This document shows, one piece after another, positions 18,901-26,868 of a stretch of DNA of 64,000 nucleotides; within the stretch, counting starts at the first letter, position 1; each line of letters starts with the position of its first letter. The position numbers and the translations under genes were made by a program. The DNA is from Bordetella parapertussis. GTDB taxonomy: Bacteria; Pseudomonadota; Gammaproteobacteria; Burkholderiales; Burkholderiaceae_B. The notes under the pieces are model-generated. The model was not told the origin of the DNA, ran no database searches, and worked only from the letters and a program-made list of their open reading frames with translations. The stretch spans positions 62,001 through 126,000 of the forward strand of contig CAMDEF010000005.1 of NCBI GenBank assembly GCA_945895265.1, read 5' to 3'.

Positions 18901-19605
18901 TTAAGCGGCGTACGACGCAAACTTGGCGTCTAACGGGTCTTTGATTCCCACCTGCGCAAACCCCTTTGCCCTGAGCAAGCACGAGTCACACTGCTTGCAG
19001 GGCGCACCATTTGGTGCAGGGTCGTAGCAGCTAGTGGTTTCTGAAAAATCGACCCCAAGCTCTAACCCTTTGCGAATAATATCGGCCTTGCTCATGCTAA
19101 TGAGTGGTGCGCGAATCTTGAGTCGTTGCGTGCCTTCGACGCCAGCTTTGGTCGCAAGATTGCCCAAGTGCTCAAAGGCCTCGATGAACTCTGGGCGGCA
19201 ATCGGGATAGCCGCTGTAATCCATGGCATTGACGCCTACAAAAATATCTTGAGCGCCCAAGACCTCAGCCCAGCCCAACGCAAAACTTAAAAAAATCGTA
19301 TTGCGTGCGGGTACGTAGGTGATCGGAATCCCTGCACTGAGGTCATTAACAGAGTGACCTTTTGGCACGTCGATATCGGCGGTCAGTGCCGAGCCACCAA
19401 AGCTGCGTAGGTCGATATCCAAAATGGCATGGCGCGACACGCCTCGTAACTTCGCAAAGGCAACTGCGCGCTCAAGCTCGATCGAGTGGCGCTGACCATA
19501 GCGAAAACTCAGCGCGTAGACTTCGAAGCCTTCGTGCTGAGCCATCGCAACCACCGTGGTTGAATCTAAACCACCGCTTAATAAACAAACCGCTTTTTTA
19601 GACAT
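18901..19605 (-). CDS. queC: 7-cyano-7-deazaguanine synthase (QueC)
   Basis: A 234-residue enzyme that makes preQ0 from 7-carboxy-7-deazaguanine, ammonia and ATP in queuosine tRNA modification. The PP-loop SGGLDSTT is at residues 10-17, the conserved [11 protein letters not shown] follows, and the C-terminal zinc site uses the cysteines of CYDP...CKQCDSC. Length is normal. It lies 23 bp downstream of mmsA in the same direction; no other queuosine gene is nearby. Confidence 0.97.
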   Translation of the reverse strand: MSKKAVCLLSGGLDSTTVVAMAQHEGFEVYALSFRYGQRHSIELERAVAFAKLRGVSRHAILDIDLRSFGGSALTADIDVPKGHSVNDLSAGIPITYVPARNTIFLSFALGWAEVLGAQDIFVGVNAMDYSGYPDCRPEFIEAFEHLGNLATKAGVEGTQRLKIRAPLISMSKADIIRKGLELGVDFSETTSCYDPAPNGAPCKQCDSCLLRAKGFAQVGIKDPLDAKFASYAA

Positions 19606-19628
19606 TCAATATTGACCCAAACGTTTGA

Positions 19629-21152
19629 CTATTTCGCTGTTGGCATTACGAATTCAGCGCCCTTGCCGATGGTTTCGGGCCAGCGCTGCATAATGGATTT
19701 TTGTTTGGTGTAGAAGCGCACGCCTTCTTCACCGTAAGCATGCATATCGCCAAACAGGCTTTTCTTCCAGCCACCAAAACCGTGCCAGGCCATCGGCACA
19801 GGGATTGGCACATTGATCCCGACCATCCCGACCTGAATGCGACGGCTAAATTCGCGTGCGACGTTGCCATCGCGTGTGTAGCAAGACACGCCATTGCCAA
19901 ACTCATGGGCATTGATGAGTTCAACCGCCTGACCAAAGTCTTTGACGCGGACACAACTCAACACCGGGCCAAAAATTTCTTCTTTATAAATACGCATTGA
20001 GGGGGTGACGTGGTCAAACAAACTGCCGCCCGTAAAAAAACCTTGCTCGTGACCTGGTACTTTAAGCCCGCGTCCGTCGACCACAAGTTTGGCACCTTCG
20101 TTGACGCCCACTTCGATATAGCCTTCGATACGGTCAAGAGCCTGACGTGTGACGATGGGGCCCATTTCAGCATCGAGTTCAAGGCCATTTTTGATTTTGA
20201 GTGTTTTTGCGCGTGCGGCAAGCAAGGGGACGATTTTGTCGGCGACATCGCCTACCAGTACCGCCACTGAAATTGCCATGCAGCGTTCGCCCGCCGAGCC
20301 ATAGGCCGCACCAATCAGACCATCGACTGCCTGGTCGATATCCGCATCAGGCATGACTACCATATGATTTTTAGCACCGCCCAGCGCTTGGACGCGTTTG
20401 CCTAAGTCGGCACCACGTTGGTAGATGTATTGCGCGATGGGTGTTGAGCCCACAAAGCTGATGGCTTTGACGTCTGGGTGCTCAAGCAGCGCGTCGACCG
20501 CGACCTTGTCGCCTTGCACGACGTTAAACACACCATCTGGCAGACCAGCCTCTTTAAACAACTGAGCCATAAAGATTGAGGCAGAAGGGTCGCGTTCGCT
20601 GGGCTTCAGAATAAAACAATTACCTGCTGCGATCGCTACCGGAAACATCCAGCACGGCACCATACACGGAAAATTAAAGGGTGTGATGCCCGCGACCACG
20701 CCCAACGGTTGGCGCATGGTCCAGTTATCAATGCCGGTCGAGACTTGATCGGTGAAATCGCCCTTTAACAACTGCGGCATGCCGCAAGCGAACTCAACGA
20801 TGTCGATGCCTCGCATCACTTCACCCTGTGCGTCGGTGAAAACTTTGCCATGCTCTTGGGTGATGATCGAGGCCAACTCATCTTTGCGCTCGTTGAGCAA
20901 AGCTAAAAAGTGATTCATGATGCGGGCGCGACGAATCGGGGGGGTATCGGCCCAACTGGCAGACGCTTTTTTTGCGCTTTCAACGGTTGATTTGACGGTG
21001 TCTAGGCTGGCGAGCTCAACTTTGCGCGCCACTTGCCCAGTCGCTGGGTTAAAGACGTCTTGCATGCGTGCGCCGGCAGTGGTGACGGCCTGGTTGTGAA
21101 CCCAGTGCGACACCACACCGGGGATGACGGGCATCGGAGGCTGCTTAGACAT
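19629..21152 (-). CDS. mmsA: Methylmalonate-semialdehyde dehydrogenase (acylating)
   Basis: A 507-residue CoA-acylating aldehyde dehydrogenase that converts methylmalonate or malonate semialdehyde to propionyl- or acetyl-CoA in valine and inositol catabolism. Catalytic Cys291 lies in the MmsA-typical GSAGERCMA context, and [10 protein letters not shown] and [17 protein letters not shown] match the family. I start at ATG 21152, preceded by AAAGGA; an upstream in-frame extension of 18 codons lacks support. No mmsB or valine genes are adjacent. Confidence 0.93.
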   Translation of the reverse strand: MSKQPPMPVIPGVVSHWVHNQAVTTAGARMQDVFNPATGQVARKVELASLDTVKSTVESAKKASASWADTPPIRRARIMNHFLALLNERKDELASIITQEHGKVFTDAQGEVMRGIDIVEFACGMPQLLKGDFTDQVSTGIDNWTMRQPLGVVAGITPFNFPCMVPCWMFPVAIAAGNCFILKPSERDPSASIFMAQLFKEAGLPDGVFNVVQGDKVAVDALLEHPDVKAISFVGSTPIAQYIYQRGADLGKRVQALGGAKNHMVVMPDADIDQAVDGLIGAAYGSAGERCMAISVAVLVGDVADKIVPLLAARAKTLKIKNGLELDAEMGPIVTRQALDRIEGYIEVGVNEGAKLVVDGRGLKVPGHEQGFFTGGSLFDHVTPSMRIYKEEIFGPVLSCVRVKDFGQAVELINAHEFGNGVSCYTRDGNVAREFSRRIQVGMVGINVPIPVPMAWHGFGGWKKSLFGDMHAYGEEGVRFYTKQKSIMQRWPETIGKGAEFVMPTAK

Positions 21153-21349
21153 ACAAAATCCTTTAGAAGTAGGTTTCGGGGCCGCAGAGGCACGAAAAGG
21201 GGGCACTTAAACGTAATTTCTCGGTAACGCTAAAAACACGTGCTCACAATACGAGCGTTGTGTCATTGTAAGATGGTTAGCTAGGGGTTCGCACTTCTTG
21301 TTAAACTTTGCCCCTTTATTGTTCGATTGACCGGAGTCCTTCCCACGCT
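21153..21349. promoter_or_regulatory. Divergent intergenic region, mmsA / acyl-synthesis island
   Basis: 197 bp between two divergent transcription units; it must hold the promoter of the seven-gene acyl-synthesis operon and that of mmsA. A Shine-Dalgarno (CCGGAGTCC) precedes the FabL-like start. I could not assign -35/-10 boxes with confidence. Confidence 0.4.
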
Positions 21350-22105
21350 ATGAGTCAGCCCCTTCTTGGCAAAGTTGCCCTTGTGACCGGCGCCGCACGC
21401 GGTATCGGCCGTGCCTGCGCGTTGAAGCTGGCTTCTGCCGGTTGCGACATCGTCGCCAATTACTACAACAGTTCTGACGAGGCCGAGGCTGTTTGCGCCG
21501 AAATACGCGCGATGGGTCGGCGTGCGATTGCGATACAGGCCAGCGTCGGTGTGCCCGATAGCGTGGTCGAGATGTTCGAGGTCATTACCAAAGAGTTTGG
21601 TCAACTGGATATTGTGATTAGTAATGCCGCCTCAGGTGTCCTGAAGCCCGCAATGGAAATGAGCCTGAAGCATTTTCGCTGGTGCCTTGAAACCAATGCC
21701 TTCGCGGTCAATTTGTTGGCGCAACAGGCCTTGCCTTTGATGAAAGATGGCGGCCGTATTGTGGCAATGTCCAGTTTAGGTGCTCAACGTGCCATGCCCC
21801 ATTATGGATTTATTGGTGCCTCAAAGGCTGCCCTTGAGGCACTGGTGCGTACCTTGGCGCAAGAGCTCGGCCCGCGAGGCATTCGGGTGAATACAGTTTC
21901 GGCCGGGGTGGTGGATACCGATGCGCTGAGTCACTTTCCAAACCGCGATCAGGTCTTGTCTGAATTCGCGGCTCGTACGCCAGCAGGCCCGAGTTTGCTG
22001 CCCACCAACGTTGCCGATGCCGTGTATCTGCTTTGTTTGCCAGAGGCCGCGTGGATCAATGGCCACACGTTGGTGGTGGATGGCGGCTTTGCAATTTCAG
22101 GTTGA
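21350..22105 (+). CDS. FabL-type enoyl-ACP reductase (SDR)
   Basis: A 251-residue short-chain dehydrogenase. The nucleotide motif is TGAARGIG (13-20). The catalytic pair is Tyr152 and Lys159 in HYGFIGASKAALEAL: a Tyr-x6-Lys spacing, the signature of enoyl reductases (FabI/FabL), not the Tyr-x3-Lys of ketoreductases. SNAASGVLKPAMEM and DTDALSHFPNRD match B. subtilis FabL closely. Predicted role: NAD(P)H-dependent reduction of the trans-2-enoyl-ACP in the elongation cycle of this island. It starts the operon, 5 bp before the FabG-type gene. The ATG at 21350 was preferred over an upstream extension on ribosome-site and domain grounds. A ketoreductase role cannot be fully excluded. Confidence 0.82.
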   Translation: MSQPLLGKVALVTGAARGIGRACALKLASAGCDIVANYYNSSDEAEAVCAEIRAMGRRAIAIQASVGVPDSVVEMFEVITKEFGQLDIVISNAASGVLKPAMEMSLKHFRWCLETNAFAVNLLAQQALPLMKDGGRIVAMSSLGAQRAMPHYGFIGASKAALEALVRTLAQELGPRGIRVNTVSAGVVDTDALSHFPNRDQVLSEFAARTPAGPSLLPTNVADAVYLLCLPEAAWINGHTLVVDGGFAISG

Positions 22106-22110
22106 ACACC

Positions 22111-22869
22111 ATGAGCTTTGAATCAGGTTTGGCGGGTAAGGTTGCGATTGTGACCGGTGGCTCGCGCGGGATTGGGCGCGCCATTGTTGAGTTGCTAGCG
22201 GGGCAAGGTGTAGATGTCAATTTTTTCTATCGTGGCAATGAAGCGGCCGCACTAGAGGTTGTGGCCAGCGTGTTAGCGGCCGGTGGTAAAGCGACGGCCA
22301 TACAGGTCGACGTCAGTGATTCGGCGGCCTGTATCGAGGCCGTGAACGCAGTGGGTGAGCGTTGTGAACGGATCGATATCCTAATCAATAATGCTGGCAT
22401 CGTGCGCGACAACCTGATGGCAGTCATGGAAGACACCGAAATCTCAGAGGTGCTTGAGACCAATATTGGTGGGGTCTTTAATGTGACCCGCCCAGTCATC
22501 CCCTACATGATGTCCCAGCGCGCGGGCCGTATCGTCAACCTGTCGTCGGTGGCGGGCAATAAGGCAGGGCGTGGACAGGCGAATTACGCCGCCAGCAAAG
22601 GCGCGGTCGATGCCGTCACCCGAGCCTTAGCCGTTGAGTTGGCCTCACGCAAAATCCTGGTCAATGCGGTGGCGCCTGGGGTGATTGACACTGAAATGTC
22701 GCAGCAGGTGCGAGATCTGGCTGATGATGAGGTGAAAACTAAAATATTGCTTAAGCGATACGGCCAGGCACAAGAAGTTGCCAACGCGGTAGCCTTTTTG
22801 GTCTCAGATATGGCTAGTTATGTCACCGGTCAGGTTCTGTATGTCGATGGCGGCTTTAAGATGGCCTGA
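22111..22869 (+). CDS. 3-oxoacyl-ACP reductase (FabG-type SDR)
   Basis: A 252-residue SDR with TGGSRGIG (15-22), NNAG, and the ketoreductase catalytic pair Tyr159-x3-Lys163 in ANYAASKGAVDA after NLSSVAG. It reduces beta-ketoacyl-ACP with NADPH. It is probably not the housekeeping fabG, because fabD, acpP and fabF neighbours are absent and the gene is embedded in a dedicated island. The gap to the next gene (101 bp) is the only sizeable one in the operon. Confidence 0.88.
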   Translation: MSFESGLAGKVAIVTGGSRGIGRAIVELLAGQGVDVNFFYRGNEAAALEVVASVLAAGGKATAIQVDVSDSAACIEAVNAVGERCERIDILINNAGIVRDNLMAVMEDTEISEVLETNIGGVFNVTRPVIPYMMSQRAGRIVNLSSVAGNKAGRGQANYAASKGAVDAVTRALAVELASRKILVNAVAPGVIDTEMSQQVRDLADDEVKTKILLKRYGQAQEVANAVAFLVSDMASYVTGQVLYVDGGFKMA

Positions 22870-22970
22870 GTATTTGGCCCCATGGTCGCGGTTGCTGATC
22901 TGCAGCCAAGGGGGATTTCCTGATACTTGGGTTAAAATGACGCGCGCTTACCTCACATCCGGAGCTAACT

Positions 22971-23399
22971 ATGGCTGAAGCAGTCATCACGAAAGAAGAA
23001 ATTATGGCGGTGTTCCCAACCGTCCAAAAAACGATGGCCGACGCCCTCGGTTGCGATGTTGATGACATCAAGCTCGATGTGTCCCTGATTGAAGGACTTG
23101 ACGCCGAATCGATTGACTTCCTTGACATGGTGTTTCGCCTTGAGCGCGCCTTTAAAATCAAGGTTCCGCGCGGCAAAATCATCGAAGACGTGCGCGGCGA
23201 CATGGCTGTGGCCGATTTCGAACAAGGCGGTGTCGTGACAGACAAAGGTGTGGCGCGCTTGCGTGAGTATTTGTCTGAAATCGACGAGTCACGGTTTAAA
23301 TTGCCAATGCGCGTAGATCATATCGCGCGTTTGTATACGCCCGAAACCTTCTGCAAGCTCGTGATTCGTGCGCAGCGCGCTTCACAAGCCGCTGGCTGA
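22971..23399 (+). CDS. Acyl carrier protein with C-terminal extension
   Basis: A 142-residue protein. Residues 5-90 form an ACP domain: the phosphopantetheine attachment site is Ser47 in GLDAESIDFLDM, followed by the recognition helix FRLERAFKIKVP. The remaining 55 residues, rich in charged positions (VARLREYLSEIDESRFKLP), are not part of a normal ACP, which is about 80 residues. The extension may dock on a partner enzyme. The stop overlaps the dehydratase start (TGATG). A Shine-Dalgarno CCGGAG precedes the ATG. Confidence 0.88.
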   Translation: MAEAVITKEEIMAVFPTVQKTMADALGCDVDDIKLDVSLIEGLDAESIDFLDMVFRLERAFKIKVPRGKIIEDVRGDMAVADFEQGGVVTDKGVARLREYLSEIDESRFKLPMRVDHIARLYTPETFCKLVIRAQRASQAAG

Positions 23400-24280
23400 T
23401 GGTCTTGAGTACGGCGCGGGCCCTTTCGGCCGCGCCAACCGGTCGCTTTGCTGCATTTTCCTTTGTCGATCAGATCACTCAAATCCAAGGGGTGACCCGT
23501 GTGTGCGGCCGCTACACAATCCCGGCCAACATTGAGTATTTTCCTGCTAGCTTGATCGCTGAGGCTATCGGACAGCTCGCTGCCTGGGTGGGGATGTCGG
23601 CGTTGGGCTTTAGTCATCGACCTGTCGCGGCGTTGGCGGGTGATACCAAGGTGTTTTCTCTTCCTAAACCAGGCGACACGCTAGAGCTCATCGTTGAGAT
23701 CGAGTCCTGCGATGTCGAGTCTATTTTGTATCGTGGCCATGCCCTGGCAAACGGCAGCTTGGTGCTTGAGCTAGCTGATACGGTAGGTTCAATGCTAGAC
23801 ATTCATGAGTTTGACGACCCGGCCGCGTTGGCGACTGACTTTGCTCAACTCAGCACAACTGGTCGTGCGGTGGGCGCGTTCACCGGCGTGCCGCGGCCCG
23901 ACCTCACCGACATGTCGGTGTCAACGCCCGAGTATTTGCAAGCTCAGCTAGCTGTTCCCGCAGAGGCGGCTTTTTTTGAAGATCACTTTCCACGTCGTCC
24001 GGTGTTTCCAGCGACCTTGCTGCTCGATGCTCAGTTACAGCTAGCAGCGCGTGTTGTCGCTTCGGCCGCGGGCGGCACTGCAACTCGTCTGACACGCATT
24101 ACCAATGTGAAGGTGCGCGCTTTTACTGCACCGGGCGCGCTGTTGGTGCTGTCGGCTCAATTAGCACCCCCTGGTCCAGACGACCTTGAGCCCTACATGG
24201 TCAAAGTGACCGCACAGGCTGGCGGTAAAACAATCGCTGGTGCCAAGATGTATTTTGCCCCTGCTGGAGACATCGCATGA
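23399..24280 (+). CDS. Double-hotdog beta-hydroxyacyl-ACP dehydratase
   Basis: A 293-residue protein with two hotdog domains. The C-terminal one holds the FabA/FabZ-type motif EDHFPRRPVFPATLLLD, with His196 and Asp210 as the likely catalytic pair; Asp in this place is FabA-like. The N-terminal domain keeps the hotdog helix SLIAEAIGQLAAW but lacks the HFP motif. Predicted role is dehydration of beta-hydroxyacyl-ACP. It is coupled to the ACP (TGATG) and to the ketosynthase (ATGA, 24277-24280). The fused double domain differs from housekeeping FabZ of about 150 residues. Confidence 0.85.
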   Translation: MVLSTARALSAAPTGRFAAFSFVDQITQIQGVTRVCGRYTIPANIEYFPASLIAEAIGQLAAWVGMSALGFSHRPVAALAGDTKVFSLPKPGDTLELIVEIESCDVESILYRGHALANGSLVLELADTVGSMLDIHEFDDPAALATDFAQLSTTGRAVGAFTGVPRPDLTDMSVSTPEYLQAQLAVPAEAAFFEDHFPRRPVFPATLLLDAQLQLAARVVASAAGGTATRLTRITNVKVRAFTAPGALLVLSAQLAPPGPDDLEPYMVKVTAQAGGKTIAGAKMYFAPAGDIA

Positions 24281-25590
24281 AAACAAGACGTCGCGTGGCG
24301 ATTACAGGAATCGGCTTGGTGACCCCAGCCGGTCTCGATGTTGCCTCAACTTGGGCCCGAATTAAAGCTGCGCGCAGCTGCGCCGGACCGATCACGATTT
24401 TTGATGCCTCGGGGTTCTCGACTCGCATCGCGGCTGAGGTCAAAGGGTTTGATGATTTACCACCCATCGACGACCGTAAATTACTCAAGTATGCCAGTCG
24501 GGCGCATCGTTTTGCGCTGGCGGCGGCAGATCAGGCGATCGCTGATGCTGGCGTGCGCCCGACCTTACAAGACGCAGCACGTTGGGGTTGTGTCGTGGGC
24601 GCAGGCATGATGACCGTAGCGCATGAAGAGCTTGCAGCTGTGCAACGCACTGCGGCACCTGATGGTGAGTTCGTTGCAAGTGCGATACTCGCTGAGCCGG
24701 TTGCGAATGATGTGATGGCTTTTAGTCGAAGTTTGTCCACTGCGGGCATCTCACTCTTATTGCGCCGTTTCGGCATACGCGGTTACTCGTCAACGGTGCA
24801 CACCGCGTGTGCCTCGGGTGGCCAGGCGATTGGCACCGCGATGCGGCTGATTCGACGTGGCTTGGCCGATCGGGTGTTGACAGGTGGCTTTGATTCGATG
24901 ATTTCACCGGTTGGGTTGTCGGGCTTTTGTCTGCTGTCAGCCGTGTCACCCGACAATGATCATCCCGAGCGCGCCAGTCGTCCGTTTGATTTAACCCGCA
25001 ATGGTTTCGTGCTAGGAGAGGGCGCCGGATTTTTAGTGCTCGAAGAATGGACCTCTGCCGTGCAGCGCGGTGCAACGATTTACGCTGAACTCGCCGGCGA
25101 CGGCAATTCCCTGTCGTCCTATCGCATTACTGATTCGCACCCCTCGGGCGATGGCCCGATTCAATCGATGCGTCGGGCGATTGCAGATGCAGGTGCACAG
25201 AACGCCGATATCGATTATTTGAACGCGCACGGAACGTCAACACCCATGAATGATCGCAGCGAGTGTGCTGCAGTCAAAGAGGTTTTTGCAGGTCGAGTCA
25301 ACGCGGTGGGGGTTAGCTCAACCAAAAGCGTGACGGGTCATTTGATTGCTGCTGCTGGCGCGGTCGAGGCGGGCTTGTGCGCGTTAGCGATTCGCGATAG
25401 TCTGATGCCACCTAATGCGAATTTGCAACAACTCGACCCCGATTGCGATGTCAATATTGTTCGTGAGCAACCGCGCGCGCAGCGCATCGGGATGGCACTT
25501 TCGAACTCGCTAGGGTTCGGGGGCAGCAATAGTTGTCTGGCGTTTCGACACCCCGAAGATACCGCGGCGCTCGTGGCTTCAGGACGGTAA
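24277..25590 (+). CDS. Beta-ketoacyl-ACP synthase (FabF-like, active)
   Basis: A 437-residue condensing enzyme. The catalytic triad is complete: Cys178 in VHTACASGGQ, the first His in LNAHGTSTPMND, and the second His in KSVTGHLIAAAGA. SNSLGFGGSN closes the fold. It extends acyl-ACP with malonyl-ACP. It overlaps the dehydratase by four bases and is followed after 5 bp by a Cys-less homologue, suggesting a KS-alpha/KS-beta heterodimer. Confidence 0.92.
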   Translation: MKTRRRVAITGIGLVTPAGLDVASTWARIKAARSCAGPITIFDASGFSTRIAAEVKGFDDLPPIDDRKLLKYASRAHRFALAAADQAIADAGVRPTLQDAARWGCVVGAGMMTVAHEELAAVQRTAAPDGEFVASAILAEPVANDVMAFSRSLSTAGISLLLRRFGIRGYSSTVHTACASGGQAIGTAMRLIRRGLADRVLTGGFDSMISPVGLSGFCLLSAVSPDNDHPERASRPFDLTRNGFVLGEGAGFLVLEEWTSAVQRGATIYAELAGDGNSLSSYRITDSHPSGDGPIQSMRRAIADAGAQNADIDYLNAHGTSTPMNDRSECAAVKEVFAGRVNAVGVSSTKSVTGHLIAAAGAVEAGLCALAIRDSLMPPNANLQQLDPDCDVNIVREQPRAQRIGMALSNSLGFGGSNSCLAFRHPEDTAALVASGR

Positions 25591-25595
25591 ACGCG

Positions 25596-26867
25596 ATGAG
25601 CCGAATTGTCATTACCGGAACAGGCGCGATTTGCGGTGCGGGCACAGATCCGGCCAGCATTGTTGACACCTTGTTGGCGGGGCGCTCAGCGTTGGCGCCC
25701 ATTGCCAGTTTTAATGCCGAGCCCTTTCGAGGTGGTCTGGCGGCTGAAGTGCCCGACTACAACGGTGGCAAGTTGCTGGGTGACCGCAAACTACTCAAAC
25801 TGGTGCGTCGCTCAGATGTATTTGGTATTTATGCCGGTACTCAAGCCATTGAGCAGGCCGGTCTGCCTGCTTGGCGGGCGACGCTGACTGAAGTCGAGGC
25901 GGCACACTACGCAGATCAAACCGGTTGTTATGTGGGCTCTGGCGGCGGTGCGTTCGAGGTCAGTTACGACTTTTTTCCGCTGATGGCCGAGACGAAAGCT
26001 GATTTGAATGGCTTCGGTCGTGAGTTACCTAATATGGTCAACCCGATGTGGTTGCTCAAGTCGTTGCCTAATAATGTGTTGTGCCATATCAGTATTCGTC
26101 ATCAACTAAAGGGCCCAAACGGGTGTATCACGAATCACACCTCAAGTGGGCTCTTGTCGGTGATCGAAAGCGCCTGGGCACTGCGTGAAGGTGATGCTGA
26201 GCGTGTTGTGGCCGTTGGTCATGATGCCCCGATTGAGCCGCAAACCTTGTTGTATCTGGATCGTGTCGGTTTGATTGGCAAAGATAGCTTGCGACCTTTT
26301 GATCAGCGGCATGATGGTTGTTTGCTGGGCGAGGGCGCGGCGTCGTTCGTGCTTGAAACCGAAGCCTCCGCGCAAGCACGTGGCGCAACCATTTTAGGTG
26401 AGTACCTTGGCGGTGGCGATGCCTCTGAAGGTGAGGGTTTATTCTGTATTCGCGCCGATGGTGATGGCTTGAGTCGTGCGATTGAACTAGCCTTAGCAGA
26501 CGCACAACTTACGCCAGCTGATGTTGGTATGGTTGTGGCGCATGGTAACGGGACGCAAGAATCAGATGCCTCAGAGGCAGCGGCCCTGTTTCGCGTGTTT
26601 GGGACTGAGATGCCCCCCGTGACGGGCTTTAAATGGTCAGTGGGCCACTTGTTTTCTTCAGCGGGTCTACTCGATGCGGCGGTGGGGCTCGAGGCTTGTC
26701 GACGTAACGTGGTGCCGGGTATCGCGACCCTTGAAACACTCGCTGACTCTTGCGCAGGTTTAAATGTGTCTAAGCAAACACGTGTGCCACGCAGCGATGT
26801 GGTGCTCGTGTTATGCCGCGGTTTTGCCGGTACGAACGCAGCGTTACTGTTGCGTGCGATCCCCTAA
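25596..26867 (+). CDS. Ketosynthase-like protein lacking the catalytic Cys (KS-beta/CLF-like)
   Basis: A 423-residue thiolase-fold protein homologous to the preceding KS. At the active-site turn the sequence is CITNHTSSGLL: aligning SG with the SG of TACASG puts Thr182 where the nucleophilic Cys should be. The His-containing VVAHGNGTQESD and KWSVGHLFSSAG blocks are retained. A KS with the Cys replaced is typical of chain-length factors of type II polyketide and aryl-polyene systems, where it pairs with the active KS and helps set chain length. Alternatively it could decarboxylate malonyl-ACP for priming. I start at ATG 25596, 5 bp after the previous stop. The adjacent order KS then KS-like fits a heterodimer. 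Confidence 0.85.
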   Translation: MSRIVITGTGAICGAGTDPASIVDTLLAGRSALAPIASFNAEPFRGGLAAEVPDYNGGKLLGDRKLLKLVRRSDVFGIYAGTQAIEQAGLPAWRATLTEVEAAHYADQTGCYVGSGGGAFEVSYDFFPLMAETKADLNGFGRELPNMVNPMWLLKSLPNNVLCHISIRHQLKGPNGCITNHTSSGLLSVIESAWALREGDAERVVAVGHDAPIEPQTLLYLDRVGLIGKDSLRPFDQRHDGCLLGEGAASFVLETEASAQARGATILGEYLGGGDASEGEGLFCIRADGDGLSRAIELALADAQLTPADVGMVVAHGNGTQESDASEAAALFRVFGTEMPPVTGFKWSVGHLFSSAGLLDAAVGLEACRRNVVPGIATLETLADSCAGLNVSKQTRVPRSDVVLVLCRGFAGTNAALLLRAIP

Positions 26868-26868
26868 C

